A stretch of 64,000 bases of DNA from the NCBI RefSeq assembly GCF_033096445.1, contig NZ_AP028155.1:4345880-4409879 (forward strand), written 5' to 3'. Under the pieces are notes generated by a model that was not told the DNA's origin, searched no databases, and saw nothing but the letters and a program-made list of their open reading frames with translations. This document shows positions 43,564 to 52,617 of this stretch, in pieces. Origin of the DNA: Butyricimonas faecihominis (GTDB taxonomy: Bacteria > Bacteroidota > Bacteroidia > Bacteroidales > Marinifilaceae). Every line of letters starts with the position of its first letter. Position 1 is the stretch's first letter. The position numbers and the translations under genes were made by a program.

Positions 43564-45114
43564 TCAAATCACCCCTCGCATCCGATCCTCAAAAGCAGAA
43601 AGTGCGGCTTTTGCTCCTTCTCCCATGGCGATGATGATTTGTTTGTAGGGAACGGTGGAGACATCTCCCGCGGCATAGATTCCCGGAATATTTGTGCGGC
43701 AATACGTGTCGATGGCGATTTCTCCCATTCGATTCGTGTCGACGACTTCCCGGAAAACGCCGCTATTAGGCATTAAACCGATCTGAACGAAAATTCCGTC
43801 CAATTCAATGGTACGAACCTCTTCGGTGGTCTGGTCTTTTACCCGGATGCCTGTTACCTTATCCCCGTTGCCGATAACTTCAAGTGTTTGCGAATTGACA
43901 AAGACTTCCACGTTGGGTAAGCTTTTTAGTTTTTCCTGTAACACTTGATCGGCCTTTAAATTGTCCAAAAATTCCAATACGGTAACTTTTGAACATATTC
44001 CTGCCAAATCAATGGCAGCTTCTATCCCTGAATTGCCCCCTCCTACAACTGCAACGTGTTTGCCTTTGTAGAATGGCCCGTCACAATGCGGGCAGAACGC
44101 GACGCCTCTACCGATATACTCGGCCTCACCTGATACGTTCAGTTTTCTCCAACTGGCTCCGGTAGCTACGATAACAGCCGGTGCGGAGAATTTCTCCCCG
44201 GTAGCCGTGGAAAGTATTTTTTGTTTATCCTCTAATGCTATTTTTTCAATCTGCCGATGTTCCAGCAGGTCAATCGGGTAACATTGTAAATGTGTCCGTA
44301 AATTGTCTGCCAATTGATTACCTGTTGTTTCCGGTACGGAAATCAGGTTTTCAATCCCCACGGTTTCTTTGACTTGTCCCCCGATACGTTCCGCTATGAC
44401 GGCCACGTTCAAACCCTTGCGTGCGGAGTAAATGGCGGCTGCCGATCCTGCCGGTCCTCCTCCTAGAACGATGACATCATAACTTTTTTCTTTTACCTCT
44501 AACGTGTTTTCTTCTATTCCGTATTGAGCCTCAAGTTTGTTTAATAATTCACCGAATTCCCCTCTTCCGACATGGATGAGTTTTCCATCCGCGAACACGG
44601 AAGGTACTCCTTGTATCTTTAATTTTTCTACTTCATCTTGGTAGATTGCCCCATCGACCATTTCGTGATGGATTTGCGGGTTTAAAGTAGCCATGGCATT
44701 CAGCGCTTGTACGACATCCGGACAGTTGGTACAAGTTAAAGATACGTAAGTTGTCAGGTGTATGGGACCTTTCAATGCTTTCACCCGGTTGCAGATGGTC
44801 TCATCCGGAAAATTCTTCCCTTTCCCGTCTGCATTCATGATGGCAAGTAGGAGGGAGGTGAACTCGTGTCCGTTGGGGACTCCCCGGAATTTGATGCCTG
44901 TGGGTTCTCCGTTTTTCAGTAAAGAGAATTCCAGTTCTTTTCCCTCTTTAATCCGGCAAGATATTTTATCTGAACATTCTGCCACGTCAGCCAACATTTC
45001 CGTTAATTCCTGACGACTTTCGTGTTGAGGAGCCACGGCGATGTCCAACGTGTATTGAGCCTCTAAAACGGCGAAAATATTTTTAAGTTGGTCTTTTAAA
45101 GAGGTATCTAGCAT
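43564..45114 (-). CDS. ahpF: Alkyl hydroperoxide reductase subunit F
   Basis: AhpF passes electrons from NADH to the peroxiredoxin AhpC. The 516-residue flavoprotein has an N-terminal double thioredoxin fold with CTNC (Cys128 and Cys131), an FAD-binding motif [19 protein letters not shown] (217-234), a second redox pair CPHC (Cys341 and Cys344), an NADH motif [18 protein letters not shown], and [15 protein letters not shown] near the end. All parts are complete. It follows ahpC at 45202 after a gap of 87 bases that holds AT-rich repeats, and the two genes probably form an operon. Confidence 0.97.
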   Translation of the reverse strand: MLDTSLKDQLKNIFAVLEAQYTLDIAVAPQHESRQELTEMLADVAECSDKISCRIKEGKELEFSLLKNGEPTGIKFRGVPNGHEFTSLLLAIMNADGKGKNFPDETICNRVKALKGPIHLTTYVSLTCTNCPDVVQALNAMATLNPQIHHEMVDGAIYQDEVEKLKIQGVPSVFADGKLIHVGRGEFGELLNKLEAQYGIEENTLEVKEKSYDVIVLGGGPAGSAAAIYSARKGLNVAVIAERIGGQVKETVGIENLISVPETTGNQLADNLRTHLQCYPIDLLEHRQIEKIALEDKQKILSTATGEKFSAPAVIVATGASWRKLNVSGEAEYIGRGVAFCPHCDGPFYKGKHVAVVGGGNSGIEAAIDLAGICSKVTVLEFLDNLKADQVLQEKLKSLPNVEVFVNSQTLEVIGNGDKVTGIRVKDQTTEEVRTIELDGIFVQIGLMPNSGVFREVVDTNRMGEIAIDTYCRTNIPGIYAAGDVSTVPYKQIIIAMGEGAKAALSAFEDRMRGVI

Positions 45115-45201
45115 ATAAATGAAGTTTAGAGGTTAAAGGGTAAAAAATTAGAGTTTAGAATGTTTTTCACTTTAAATTCTAAACTCTAAACTTTGAACTA
45201 T

Positions 45202-45768
45202 TTAAATTTTACCAACCAAATCAATGCTCGGTTTCAGTGTGTTTGCACCTTTTTTCCATTTTGCTGGGCAAACTTCGTTCGGATGTTCTGCCACGAATTG
45301 AGCGGCCTCAACTTTTCGAAGTAATTCGTCAGCGTTACGTCCGATGTTGTTGTCGTGGATTTCTGCAATTTTAATCTTTCCTTCCGGGTTTACCACGAAT
45401 GTTCCGCGATAAGCCATCCCGTCTTCCTCGATCATCACCCCGAAGGCACGGCTCAATACTCCGGTCGGGTCAGCCAACATCGGGTATTTGATTTTGCGAA
45501 TGCTTTCAGAGGCATCATGCCATGCTTTGTGTACAAAATGAGAATCCGTGCTTACAGAGTAAACTTCTACTCCCATGGCTTTGAATTGTTCGTATTTCTC
45601 TGCCACGTCAACCAATTCGGTCGGGCAAACGAAGGTAAAGTCTGCAGGATAGAAAAAGAAAATTGCCCACTTGCCTTTTACGTCTTCGTTACTTACTGTT
45701 TTGAACTCTCCGTTGTGAAATGCCTGAACTTTGAACTCAGGAAGTTGTGAATTGATAATTGGTTCCAT
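45202..45768 (-). CDS. ahpC: Alkyl hydroperoxide reductase subunit C (peroxiredoxin)
   Basis: AhpC reduces hydrogen peroxide and organic peroxides. The 188-residue protein is a typical 2-Cys peroxiredoxin with peroxidatic Cys48 in FTFVCPTEL, resolving Cys167 in EVCPAKW, the GT.RGTFVV.P pattern (YRGTFVVNPEG) and a C-terminal tail. ahpF follows on the same strand. A -7 box is at 45814-45821. OxyR control is known in other Bacteroidota, but I see no clear operator. Confidence 0.97.
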   Translation of the reverse strand: MEPIINSQLPEFKVQAFHNGEFKTVSNEDVKGKWAIFFFYPADFTFVCPTELVDVAEKYEQFKAMGVEVYSVSTDSHFVHKAWHDASESIRKIKYPMLADPTGVLSRAFGVMIEEDGMAYRGTFVVNPEGKIKIAEIHDNNIGRNADELLRKVEAAQFVAEHPNEVCPAKWKKGANTLKPSIDLVGKI

Positions 45769-45813
45769 TGTTTTTTATTTTTATAATTGATTCTTGTTTT
45801 TATTTTCTCGATA

Positions 45814-45821
45814 CAAAAATA
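45814..45821 (-). promoter_or_regulatory. -7 box of ahpCF
   Basis: TATTTTTG on the minus strand, 45 bases before ahpC, with TTG 21 bases upstream at 45843-45845. Confidence 0.55.
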
Positions 45822-45981
45822 TATCATTTATTTTTATTGAAACAAAAAATTTAATTGAATTATTCTATATATGGATAGGTAAAACTAATAAGCAAAAGTA
45901 ATTACTTGATTATTAGTATGCATTATCTTTTGCTCACTACTATTTTATTTATAATTCACTAGGGCTGTTCGGTCACAACAA

Positions 45982-47118
45982 TTAATATTCACGTTCTAAC
46001 CATCTTGAAAAAAATACATCATAGACTTGGTACGTCACCCCAGTTTTATCCACGGTTTCGAGAACTAACTCTTTTTCGATCATTGCTTTTGCCAATCGTC
46101 TTGCATTGGCGGGTGAACCGATTCCATATTTACTGATAAAATGTTGTGCTGAGATTTGTTTGACTTCGTGTTCTTTGGCAATGGCAATTAAAAAATTCCA
46201 CTGAATTGGAGTCAATAGTTGACGATATTGCAAGAAAACAGGTTCATTACGTTCCAATAGATCAGAGCAAGCCCATTTTACTTGTTCTGTTGTCACGTGG
46301 GATGTACCCATGGCAAAAATTCGGTTACATAAACTTTGCGTGTAAAATGTATGCCTTCTGCTCCAGTTGAGAATTTCTGCAACACAATTCGGGTCTATTT
46401 GTTTTCCGTAACGTTCAAATAAATCAGTAATGAACGTAGCATACACGTCCTGCTGGATTTTTTCTATAGCGAGGTATTGTGTACTGGCAAAGAAAGGTCG
46501 GTTGGCATTCGAGAATATTTCCAACATCATTGCCCGCTGGCTTCCGCTAAAAATGAATCGTATATTTTTAAGTTGTTGTATATATGTTCGCAATAAAGCT
46601 TCCATGTTTTGTTCGGGGTATTCCGTTATCTGTTGGAACTCGTCAATTGCCAACACGATATTCACATTTTGGCTGTCTAAGAAATCAAGAACACCTTTTA
46701 ACGTGTTCTCTTTTTCCTGTGCCATTTGATACACGATTTGTACTTGTGGTTCCCCTGTCAATGCGTCGTAGCCGATCAGTGGGCGTAATCCTTTCAAAAA
46801 AGTCATGAAACGTTTTCCGATGTTTGTTTTCTCCGGAAATTTTAGCAATATGGCTTCTGCCAATAAGCGGACAAGATCTTCTAGGTTGCGGGATGCATAA
46901 ATATCCACGTACACGCATTCTCCCCATGCTTTCTCCTTCAAATAATCGAAAAAACGTAGAATCAAGCCGGTTTTACCTATTCTTCGAGGGGATATAAGTG
47001 TTGTATCAACTCCATTACATACGTTTTTGTATAAAATGTCAAGTTCTTGTTCCCGGTCGCAAAACAGCTCTTTGCCTGCATATCCTTTTATTAAAAAGGG
47101 ATTTATAATTTTTTCCAT
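45982..47118 (-). CDS. AAA-type ATPase (archaeal-type ATPase group) with winged-helix C-terminus
   Basis: The 378-residue protein shows Walker A SPRRIGKTGL (43-52), Walker B VLAIDEFQ (155-162), the sensor-like FIFSGSQRAMM and a C-terminal winged-helix part (LTPIQWNFLIAIAKEH, ISAQHFISKYGIGSP). It shares the IDEFQ Walker B with the ATPase at 29482-30789 but lacks that protein's nuclease-like tail, so it is another branch of the same broad group. Function of the group is not known. It has a -7 box at 47137-47144 and, just upstream of this, a perfect 55-bp palindrome. It stands alone between ahpC and lon. Confidence 0.88.
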   Translation of the reverse strand: MEKIINPFLIKGYAGKELFCDREQELDILYKNVCNGVDTTLISPRRIGKTGLILRFFDYLKEKAWGECVYVDIYASRNLEDLVRLLAEAILLKFPEKTNIGKRFMTFLKGLRPLIGYDALTGEPQVQIVYQMAQEKENTLKGVLDFLDSQNVNIVLAIDEFQQITEYPEQNMEALLRTYIQQLKNIRFIFSGSQRAMMLEIFSNANRPFFASTQYLAIEKIQQDVYATFITDLFERYGKQIDPNCVAEILNWSRRHTFYTQSLCNRIFAMGTSHVTTEQVKWACSDLLERNEPVFLQYRQLLTPIQWNFLIAIAKEHEVKQISAQHFISKYGIGSPANARRLAKAMIEKELVLETVDKTGVTYQVYDVFFSRWLEREY

Positions 47119-47136
47119 GACTTCTATTATTTCCTA

Positions 47137-47144
47137 CAAAGATA
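47137..47144 (-). promoter_or_regulatory. -7 box of the second AAA ATPase gene
   Basis: TATCTTTG on the minus strand, 18 bases before the ATG. The palindrome at 47156-47210 covers the place where the -33 element should be. Confidence 0.65.
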
Positions 47145-47155
47145 CGAATTAATTC

Positions 47156-47210
47156 TAATACTATCTATTTTAGACTATCTGTTTTAGATAGTCTAAAATA
47201 GATAGTATTA
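47156..47210. repeat. Perfect palindrome with 25-bp arms upstream of the second AAA ATPase
   Basis: Arms at 47156-47180 and 47186-47210 are exact reverse complements around the 5-base loop GTTTT. The near arm lies 37 bases before the start codon and overlaps the -33 region of the promoter. Its sequence is unrelated to the palindrome at 29409-29481, but the position is comparable. Confidence 0.95.
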
Positions 47211-47224
47211 TCATGTGAGAGGGG

Positions 47225-47278
47225 GGTAAAAAACGAAGTGCATCTTAAAAATGAAACTTGTTTTTTAAGATGCACTTC
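47225..47278 (-). terminator. Terminator of lon
   Basis: Arms GAAGTGCATCTTAAAAA (47235-47251) and its complement ending at 47278 pair perfectly; on the minus strand a T run (47228-47233) follows. The hairpin starts 18 bases after the lon stop codon. Confidence 0.88.
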
Positions 47279-47296
47279 AAAATGGGTAGATTCCTT

Positions 47297-49711
47297 TTAG
47301 ATCAAGGCAATGTCCAATACTTCCCGAATGTGGTCAACGAAGTGGAATTTAATGCCTTTGACATATTCTTTTTTAATCTCGTCAATGTCTTTTTTGTTTT
47401 CCCTGCAAAGGATGATTTCTTTGATTCCGGCACGTTTGGCAGCTAGGATCTTCTCCCGGATGCCTCCCACGGGGAGAACTTTACCTCTCAACGTGATTTC
47501 TCCGGTCATGGCGAGGGCTTTCTTTACCTTTCTTCCGGTTAGCGATGAGGCTAACGAGGTGACCATGGTGATACCCGCCGAGGGACCATCCTTCGGTACG
47601 GCACCTGCCGGCACGTGAATGTGGATATTGTGTTCTTCCACGGCTGAGGGCTGGATGCCTAGTTCTTCGGCGTGCGATTTAATGTATTCTAATGCCAAGG
47701 TGGCAGATTCTTTCATCACATCACCGAGGCTCCCTGTCATGGTTAGGGCGCCTTTGCCCTTGCTGATACTCGATTCCACGTAAAGAATTTCACCGCCCAC
47801 GGCTGTCCATGCCAAGCCGGTAACCACTCCGGGTAATTCGTTACCTTGGTATTCTTCCCGGGTAAAGATAGGGGTACCTAGGTATTCTTCCACGGTTGTT
47901 TTTGTCGGTTTAATCGTGAAAGACGAGTCCAGAGCCACGTGCTTTGCCACTTGACGCATGATCTTTGCCAAAGTCTTATCCAATCCCCGTACTCCCGATT
48001 CTCGGGTGTATTTGTCGATGATGAAATTTAATATATCATCCGTGAACTCGATTTGTTCTGTTTTTAACCCGTGATTCACCAATTGTCTGGGTATCAAATG
48101 CCGTTTGGCAATCTCTATTTTTTCTTCCATGAGATAACCGCTTACTTCGATCATTTCCATGCGATCCCTTAGTGGGGGGGCAATCGTTGAAATATCGTTT
48201 GCCGTAGCGATAAACATGACTTTCGATAAATCATAGTCAATATCAAGGTAGTTATCATGGAAGGTCGTGTTCTGTTCCGGATCAAGAACCTCCAACAGGG
48301 CGGACTGCGGGTCACCCCGGAAATCCTGACCTACTTTGTCAATCTCGTCCAGTATGAACACGGGGTTTGACGTGCCGGCTTTCTTGATACTTTGGATGAT
48401 TCGTCCGGGCATGGCTCCAATATAGGTACGACGGTGTCCCCGGATTTCGGATTCATCGTGTAAGCCTCCCAATGACATACGTACGAACTCTCGGTTAAGG
48501 GCCCGTGCGACAGATTTTCCCAAAGAGGTTTTACCGACTCCCGGAGGGCCGTACAGGCATAGAATTGGAGATTTCATATCTCCTTTCAGTTTCAGTACGG
48601 CGAGGTATTCGAGAATTCGCTCTTTCACTTTATCCAGTCCGTAATGATCGGCATCCAGAATCTCGGAGGCTTTCTTCAAGTCGAAATTGTCTTCGGAATA
48701 ATGTTCCCAAGGTAACTCTGTCAATTCTTTCACGTAATTGAATTGCACGGAATAGTCCGGGGTGGAGGGATTTTGGCGTTTTAGTTTTTGAAGTTCCTTT
48801 TCAAAAATTTCCTGTACGTTCTTTCCCCACTTCTTCTTTTTGGCTGCCTCTTCCAGTTCTTGAAGATCTTCATCCACCGGGTTAGTTCCCAGTTCGTTCT
48901 GAATAGTCTTCATCTGCTGGTGGAGTAGGTATTCCCGTTGCTGTTTATCCAGATCGACTTTCACTTTTTTCTGGATGTCCTCTTTGAGTTCCAGTATTTT
49001 GACCTGTTTGCCCAAAAGTTCCAGTAATTTAGTTGCCCGTTCTTTCAGGATGTCAATTTCCAGTAATTCCTGTTTATTCCGGTAGTCAATATCCGTGTTC
49101 GAAGAAATGAAATTGATCAGGAATAACATGCTCTCGATGTTTTTCAAAGCGAATCCTGCCTCGTTCGGGATGTTGCTGGAATATTTTACAATCTTCAAGG
49201 CCATGTCTTTTAAAGCCTCTCCGATAGCATTGTACTCTTGATCTTCTTCCGTGATCGTGTCCTCTTGTTTAACAATGATTTTTCCCACGTGATAGGGTTC
49301 ATCGTACAGGATATCATCAAGTTCGAATCTCTTTTTGCCTTGTATGATAGCCGTCGTTGTTCCATCCGGCATTTCCAATATCTTCAAGACGGTGGCAACT
49401 GTACCTATCGTGTATAGGTCTTCCAGTTTGGGATTTTCCGTGTTGGTGTCTCTCTGGGCAATAACACCGAAGGGTACGCTGCTTTTATACACGTACCGGA
49501 TGAGTTTCAGTGACTTTTCCCTACCAATATTTATAGGAATTATGACACCGGGGAACAGAACTGTGTTCCGTAGCGGTAAAATTGGCAGAGTGTCAGGAAT
49601 ATCCGTGTGGTCGTTGAGCATCTCCTTCTCGTCTCCAAGGATGGATAAATAATCTTGATTATCGTCCGCCAAGTTTTCTTGTAAAATATCTTTTAAATCT
49701 ATTTTATTCAT
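47297..49711 (-). CDS. lon: ATP-dependent Lon protease
   Basis: Lon degrades misfolded and regulatory proteins in the cytosol. The 804-residue protein has the N-terminal substrate-binding LON domain (about 40-240; LPILPLRNTVLFPGVIIPI), a coiled-coil middle, the AAA+ domain with Walker A GPPGVGKT (388-395), LDEIDKVG as Walker B, and the protease domain with catalytic Ser711 (KDGPSAG) and Lys754 (GGIREK). It is complete and of usual length. Unusually for this phylum the start has a good Shine-Dalgarno site. The strong terminator at 47225 ends the single-gene transcript. Confidence 0.98.
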   Translation of the reverse strand: MNKIDLKDILQENLADDNQDYLSILGDEKEMLNDHTDIPDTLPILPLRNTVLFPGVIIPINIGREKSLKLIRYVYKSSVPFGVIAQRDTNTENPKLEDLYTIGTVATVLKILEMPDGTTTAIIQGKKRFELDDILYDEPYHVGKIIVKQEDTITEEDQEYNAIGEALKDMALKIVKYSSNIPNEAGFALKNIESMLFLINFISSNTDIDYRNKQELLEIDILKERATKLLELLGKQVKILELKEDIQKKVKVDLDKQQREYLLHQQMKTIQNELGTNPVDEDLQELEEAAKKKKWGKNVQEIFEKELQKLKRQNPSTPDYSVQFNYVKELTELPWEHYSEDNFDLKKASEILDADHYGLDKVKERILEYLAVLKLKGDMKSPILCLYGPPGVGKTSLGKSVARALNREFVRMSLGGLHDESEIRGHRRTYIGAMPGRIIQSIKKAGTSNPVFILDEIDKVGQDFRGDPQSALLEVLDPEQNTTFHDNYLDIDYDLSKVMFIATANDISTIAPPLRDRMEMIEVSGYLMEEKIEIAKRHLIPRQLVNHGLKTEQIEFTDDILNFIIDKYTRESGVRGLDKTLAKIMRQVAKHVALDSSFTIKPTKTTVEEYLGTPIFTREEYQGNELPGVVTGLAWTAVGGEILYVESSISKGKGALTMTGSLGDVMKESATLALEYIKSHAEELGIQPSAVEEHNIHIHVPAGAVPKDGPSAGITMVTSLASSLTGRKVKKALAMTGEITLRGKVLPVGGIREKILAAKRAGIKEIILCRENKKDIDEIKKEYVKGIKFHFVDHIREVLDIALI

Positions 49712-49717
49712 TATGAT

Positions 49718-49723
49718 CTCCTT
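49718..49723 (-). promoter_or_regulatory. Shine-Dalgarno site of lon
   Basis: AAGGAG, six bases before the ATG, is a strong ribosome-binding site. Most genes in this window lack one, as is normal in Bacteroidota. Confidence 0.75.
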
Positions 49724-49891
49724 ATCTCTATTGTTTTAAACTTTTCCACATTTGGTTTATTTCCGGTTTTCCCGTGGTTAGCCTTGTTCCAAAAACTGAC
49801 ATTTTGACAAAAAGGCGCTGAAAAATAAACCACTACATAATAGGACAATTCCTATGCCAAAGATTTTTTTTGTGAAATATGATGCATTTGT

Positions 49892-49899
49892 TACTTTTG
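49892..49899 (+). promoter_or_regulatory. -7 box of the GlmU-like gene
   Basis: TACTTTTG, 21 bases before the ATG at 49921, fits TAnnTTTG and excludes the longer frame start at 49879. Confidence 0.65.
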
Positions 49900-49920
49900 T
49901 GTGCAAATATAAAACACACA

Positions 49921-51096
49921 ATGAAAATAATTTTGTTTGATGATAAAAGTTGGGGTACTTTAAGGCCCTTGACTTTTACTCGTCCGATTTCTGAATTGAG
50001 GGTTGGAATTCTCACGATCCGGGAAAAGTGGGAAAAGCGGTTTGGGGATAAGGTTGCATATCTGACCAAAGATTACCTTCAGGAAAAGTTCCCGTTGTCT
50101 GTGGAAGACGATAATTTGCTTATCAATAGTTCGGTATGCCCGAATGATGAATTGATTCAGGAAATCAAGTCTTTGCAGGCTGGAGAGATGTTATTACAGG
50201 GTGATTGTCTGATCGCCGTGCGAATGGGTAAACAGGACGTTGCAACCTTTGATCCAGTGACGATACCCGATTTTACACGTAAAGAATACATGGGAGTGTT
50301 TACCCGTGTTGTTTATCCTTATCATTTGTTTTCTCTGAATGCCCGAGAACTGGAGGTTGATTTCCGGTTGATCACGGAAGGACGTGAGAGTGTCCCGTTG
50401 AATAGTTGCGTGCAGGTGTATGGAGAACATCCCGTTTTCGTCGAAGAGGGGGCTGTTGTACGTTGTGCGGTAATTAACACGGAGGGTGGTCCGGTGTATA
50501 TCGGTAAAGATGCCGAGATTATGGAAGGTGTTTTGGTGCGGGGCCCATTGGCCATGTGTGAGCATTCGGTACTGACGATGGGGGCCAAGGTGTACGGGGC
50601 AACGACTCTCGGGCCGTATTGCAAATGTGGGGGAGAGGTCAATAACGTCGTGATGATTGGCTATTCGAATAAGGCGCATGACGGTTTTCTCGGGAATTCC
50701 GTGCTGGGCGAATGGTGTAACATTGGTGCCGGAACGAATAATTCTAATCTGAAGAACACTTACGTGGAGGTGAAGTTATGGGATTACGAGACCAAGCATT
50801 TCCGTCGGACCGGACTTCAATTCTGCGGTCTGATCATGGGTGACCATGCAAAACTGGGTATTTCCACCATGATTAACACCGGAACAGTGATCGGTGTGGG
50901 GACCAATATTTTCGGTTCGGATTTTCCTCGGAATTTTGTTCCTTCTTTCTCATGGGGTGGAGCCAGTGGGTTTACGGAGCATAAAATGAATCAGTTCGTT
51001 TCCACGGCTGAGGCTGTCATGAAACGCCGGAACAAGACGTTTCATGATGTTGATCGCCGGATTATAGAGCATGTTTTTGCTGATCCCGAACGATAA
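49921..51096 (+). CDS. GlmU-family putative sugar-nucleotide enzyme with left-handed beta helix
   Basis: From the ATG at 49921 (MKIILFDDKSWGTLRPLTFT) the protein has 391 residues. The N-terminal part resembles a degenerate nucleotidyltransferase domain with TRPISELRVGILTI, and the C-terminal half has hexapeptide repeats of a left-handed beta helix (PVFVEEGAVVRCAVI, GPVYIGKDAEIMEG, GEWCNIGAGTNNSNLK) as in GlmU acyltransferases. Bacteroidota carry this protein besides a normal GlmU, and its exact reaction is unknown to me. It is a single gene upstream of a terminator shared with the L31 gene. Confidence 0.85.
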   Translation: MKIILFDDKSWGTLRPLTFTRPISELRVGILTIREKWEKRFGDKVAYLTKDYLQEKFPLSVEDDNLLINSSVCPNDELIQEIKSLQAGEMLLQGDCLIAVRMGKQDVATFDPVTIPDFTRKEYMGVFTRVVYPYHLFSLNARELEVDFRLITEGRESVPLNSCVQVYGEHPVFVEEGAVVRCAVINTEGGPVYIGKDAEIMEGVLVRGPLAMCEHSVLTMGAKVYGATTLGPYCKCGGEVNNVVMIGYSNKAHDGFLGNSVLGEWCNIGAGTNNSNLKNTYVEVKLWDYETKHFRRTGLQFCGLIMGDHAKLGISTMINTGTVIGVGTNIFGSDFPRNFVPSFSWGGASGFTEHKMNQFVSTAEAVMKRRNKTFHDVDRRIIEHVFADPER

Positions 51097-51181
51097 AAAT
51101 AGGTAAGTTATAGGTTAAGGATTACATTTTTAACCTGTAACTTGCATAACCGAAGGTTCAACCTGCAACTTGTGACCATAC

Positions 51182-51214
51182 AAAAAGAGGAGATTCTTAG
51201 AATCTCCTCTTTTT
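51182..51214. terminator. Bidirectional terminator between the GlmU-like and L31 genes
   Basis: Arms AAAAAGAGGAGATTC (51182-51196) and complement (51200-51214) pair perfectly with T runs on both strands. A second hairpin (AAGTTATAGGTTAA type, about 51104-51144) lies before it. Confidence 0.9.
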
Positions 51215-51231
51215 GTATTATATCAGAAAAA

Positions 51232-51495
51232 TTATTTCTTTCTGTTTTCCATGTGGTTCTTGTAACGGTTCATGAACTTGTCAACACGTCCTGCAGTGTC
51301 GATCAGTTTAATTTTACCGGTATAGAACGGGTGTGAAGAGTTGGAGATTTCCATCTTTACTAATGGATATTCAACTCCGTCGATCTCGATAGTCTCCTTC
51401 GTTGCAGCAGTAGACTTGGTGATTGTAGTCGTTCCATTAGACATATCTTTAAACGCTACTAATCTGTAATTTTCAGGATGTATGCCCTTTTTCAT
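51232..51495 (-). CDS. rpmE2: Ribosomal protein L31, type B
   Basis: The 87-residue protein of the large ribosomal subunit starts [20 protein letters not shown]. The ATG at 51495 is right; the frame extends 20 codons upstream without similarity. It lacks the zinc-binding Cys residues of type A L31, contains [22 protein letters not shown], and ends in a basic tail. Type B is used without zinc and often when zinc is scarce, but in Bacteroidota it is commonly the only form. Confidence 0.97.
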   Translation of the reverse strand: MKKGIHPENYRLVAFKDMSNGTTTITKSTAATKETIEIDGVEYPLVKMEISNSSHPFYTGKIKLIDTAGRVDKFMNRYKNHMENRKK

Positions 51496-51724
51496 TTCGT
51501 ATATAATTTTAAAATTGTTCCTTAGTTTAACGGGCAGCAAAGATAGTTGATTCATTATAAATCACAAAGAATTTCAGAGACTTTTTTAATTGAGAGCGAG
51601 AAAAGTCTGGCGAAAAGGATTGAAATTCACGAGTTATAGTAGGGAGGGAGGTTTCTGGATTAAAAAGTGATGCCGGAGTTTATGCTTGTCAGAACATACT
51701 TCCGGCATTGGGAAATGGATAATA

Positions 51725-52480
51725 TTATTTCCGCGGGGTGACTTCTTTGCGAAGCTGGGAAAGTAATTCCTCACCCACGAAACGTTCGAATGTTTCGGGC
51801 GTTGGGGTGTCCTTCTGCATTTTTATGGCAGCGAGATATTTTGCCTTGTCTTCTCCCGGGATGAGGATGAGCGGTTCCCTGAACATCATCTGGATATAGT
51901 TCATCATCAGGAGGCCGACGGTAATATTCCCGGCTCCGAAAGGTTTTATGTGCATGAAACGATAGTGAAAGTCTGCGGCAAGTTTCACGGTCAGTATGTC
52001 GTGAACGTTCCCCAACTTTTCATTTGTCTCTTTACACAGTTGTTCCAGCATATCCGGGATCTGGGCATAATTAGCGAGGATACCCTCTTCATAGTACTCT
52101 TCTCCCAGCCGGAAATCGCCCAGCGAGGTATCGTAACCGCCGATCGTCGTGTACACCTCTTTGCCCGTGTGTTGCATCACTTTTGCGCTGACATCCCGAA
52201 TGAAGTCGAGTGAGAACCTTTTGCGTTGTTGCGCACATTTAACAAGGTAAAGGAATGCGTTGCTCAGGTCTTTTATCCGGTGCGTGTCTTCTCGTGTTAC
52301 TTTGGGTGAGATCTCAATATCGTTCAGGATATTGAAAAAGTCCTGTTTTTTAATGTCCATGCCGTCTAGGCGGGCAATCTCGTAGAGTAACGTTTCCGAC
52401 CGTCGGGGCGAATAGCCTTTCGTGTCCAGTTTCGCTCTTTCGAGGTATTCTTCGCGGGTTTTACATAGTTCTTGCCACAT
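51725..52480 (-). CDS. Fic-fold protein with altered active-site motif
   Basis: Fic enzymes transfer AMP or other groups to proteins by the motif HPFx(D/E)GNGRxxR. The 251-residue protein has the Fic fold: helices before the motif with DFHYRFMHI, a motif region at 178-189 reading IKPFGAGNITVG, and a following helix (LLMMNYIQMMF) and QKDTPTPETFERF near the end. Compared with the consensus, His becomes Lys179, the acidic residue becomes Ala183, and both Arg positions are Thr and Gly; Pro, Phe, Gly and Asn are kept. Normal AMP transfer is therefore unlikely. I see no toxin-antitoxin partner. It is a single gene between L31 and pgeF. Confidence 0.8.
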   Translation of the reverse strand: MWQELCKTREEYLERAKLDTKGYSPRRSETLLYEIARLDGMDIKKQDFFNILNDIEISPKVTREDTHRIKDLSNAFLYLVKCAQQRKRFSLDFIRDVSAKVMQHTGKEVYTTIGGYDTSLGDFRLGEEYYEEGILANYAQIPDMLEQLCKETNEKLGNVHDILTVKLAADFHYRFMHIKPFGAGNITVGLLMMNYIQMMFREPLILIPGEDKAKYLAAIKMQKDTPTPETFERFVGEELLSQLRKEVTPRK

Positions 52481-52562
52481 AATCGTTCTTTTTTATCGAT
52501 GATACGTGTAAACAAAACGGGGGTTTATTTTTTTATGGTTATTTGTGACAAGACGATTTATG

Positions 52563-52594
52563 TTGACAATTTTGTTTGGAATGTTGTATCTTTG
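52563..52594 (+). promoter_or_regulatory. Promoter of the pgeF operon
   Basis: TTG at 52563-52565, 21 bases, TATCTTTG at 52587-52594; the ATG at 52618 follows after 23 bases. This supports the shorter start for pgeF. Confidence 0.75.
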
Positions 52595-52617
52595 TGCGCT
52601 CAAAAGAACGAATAAAT

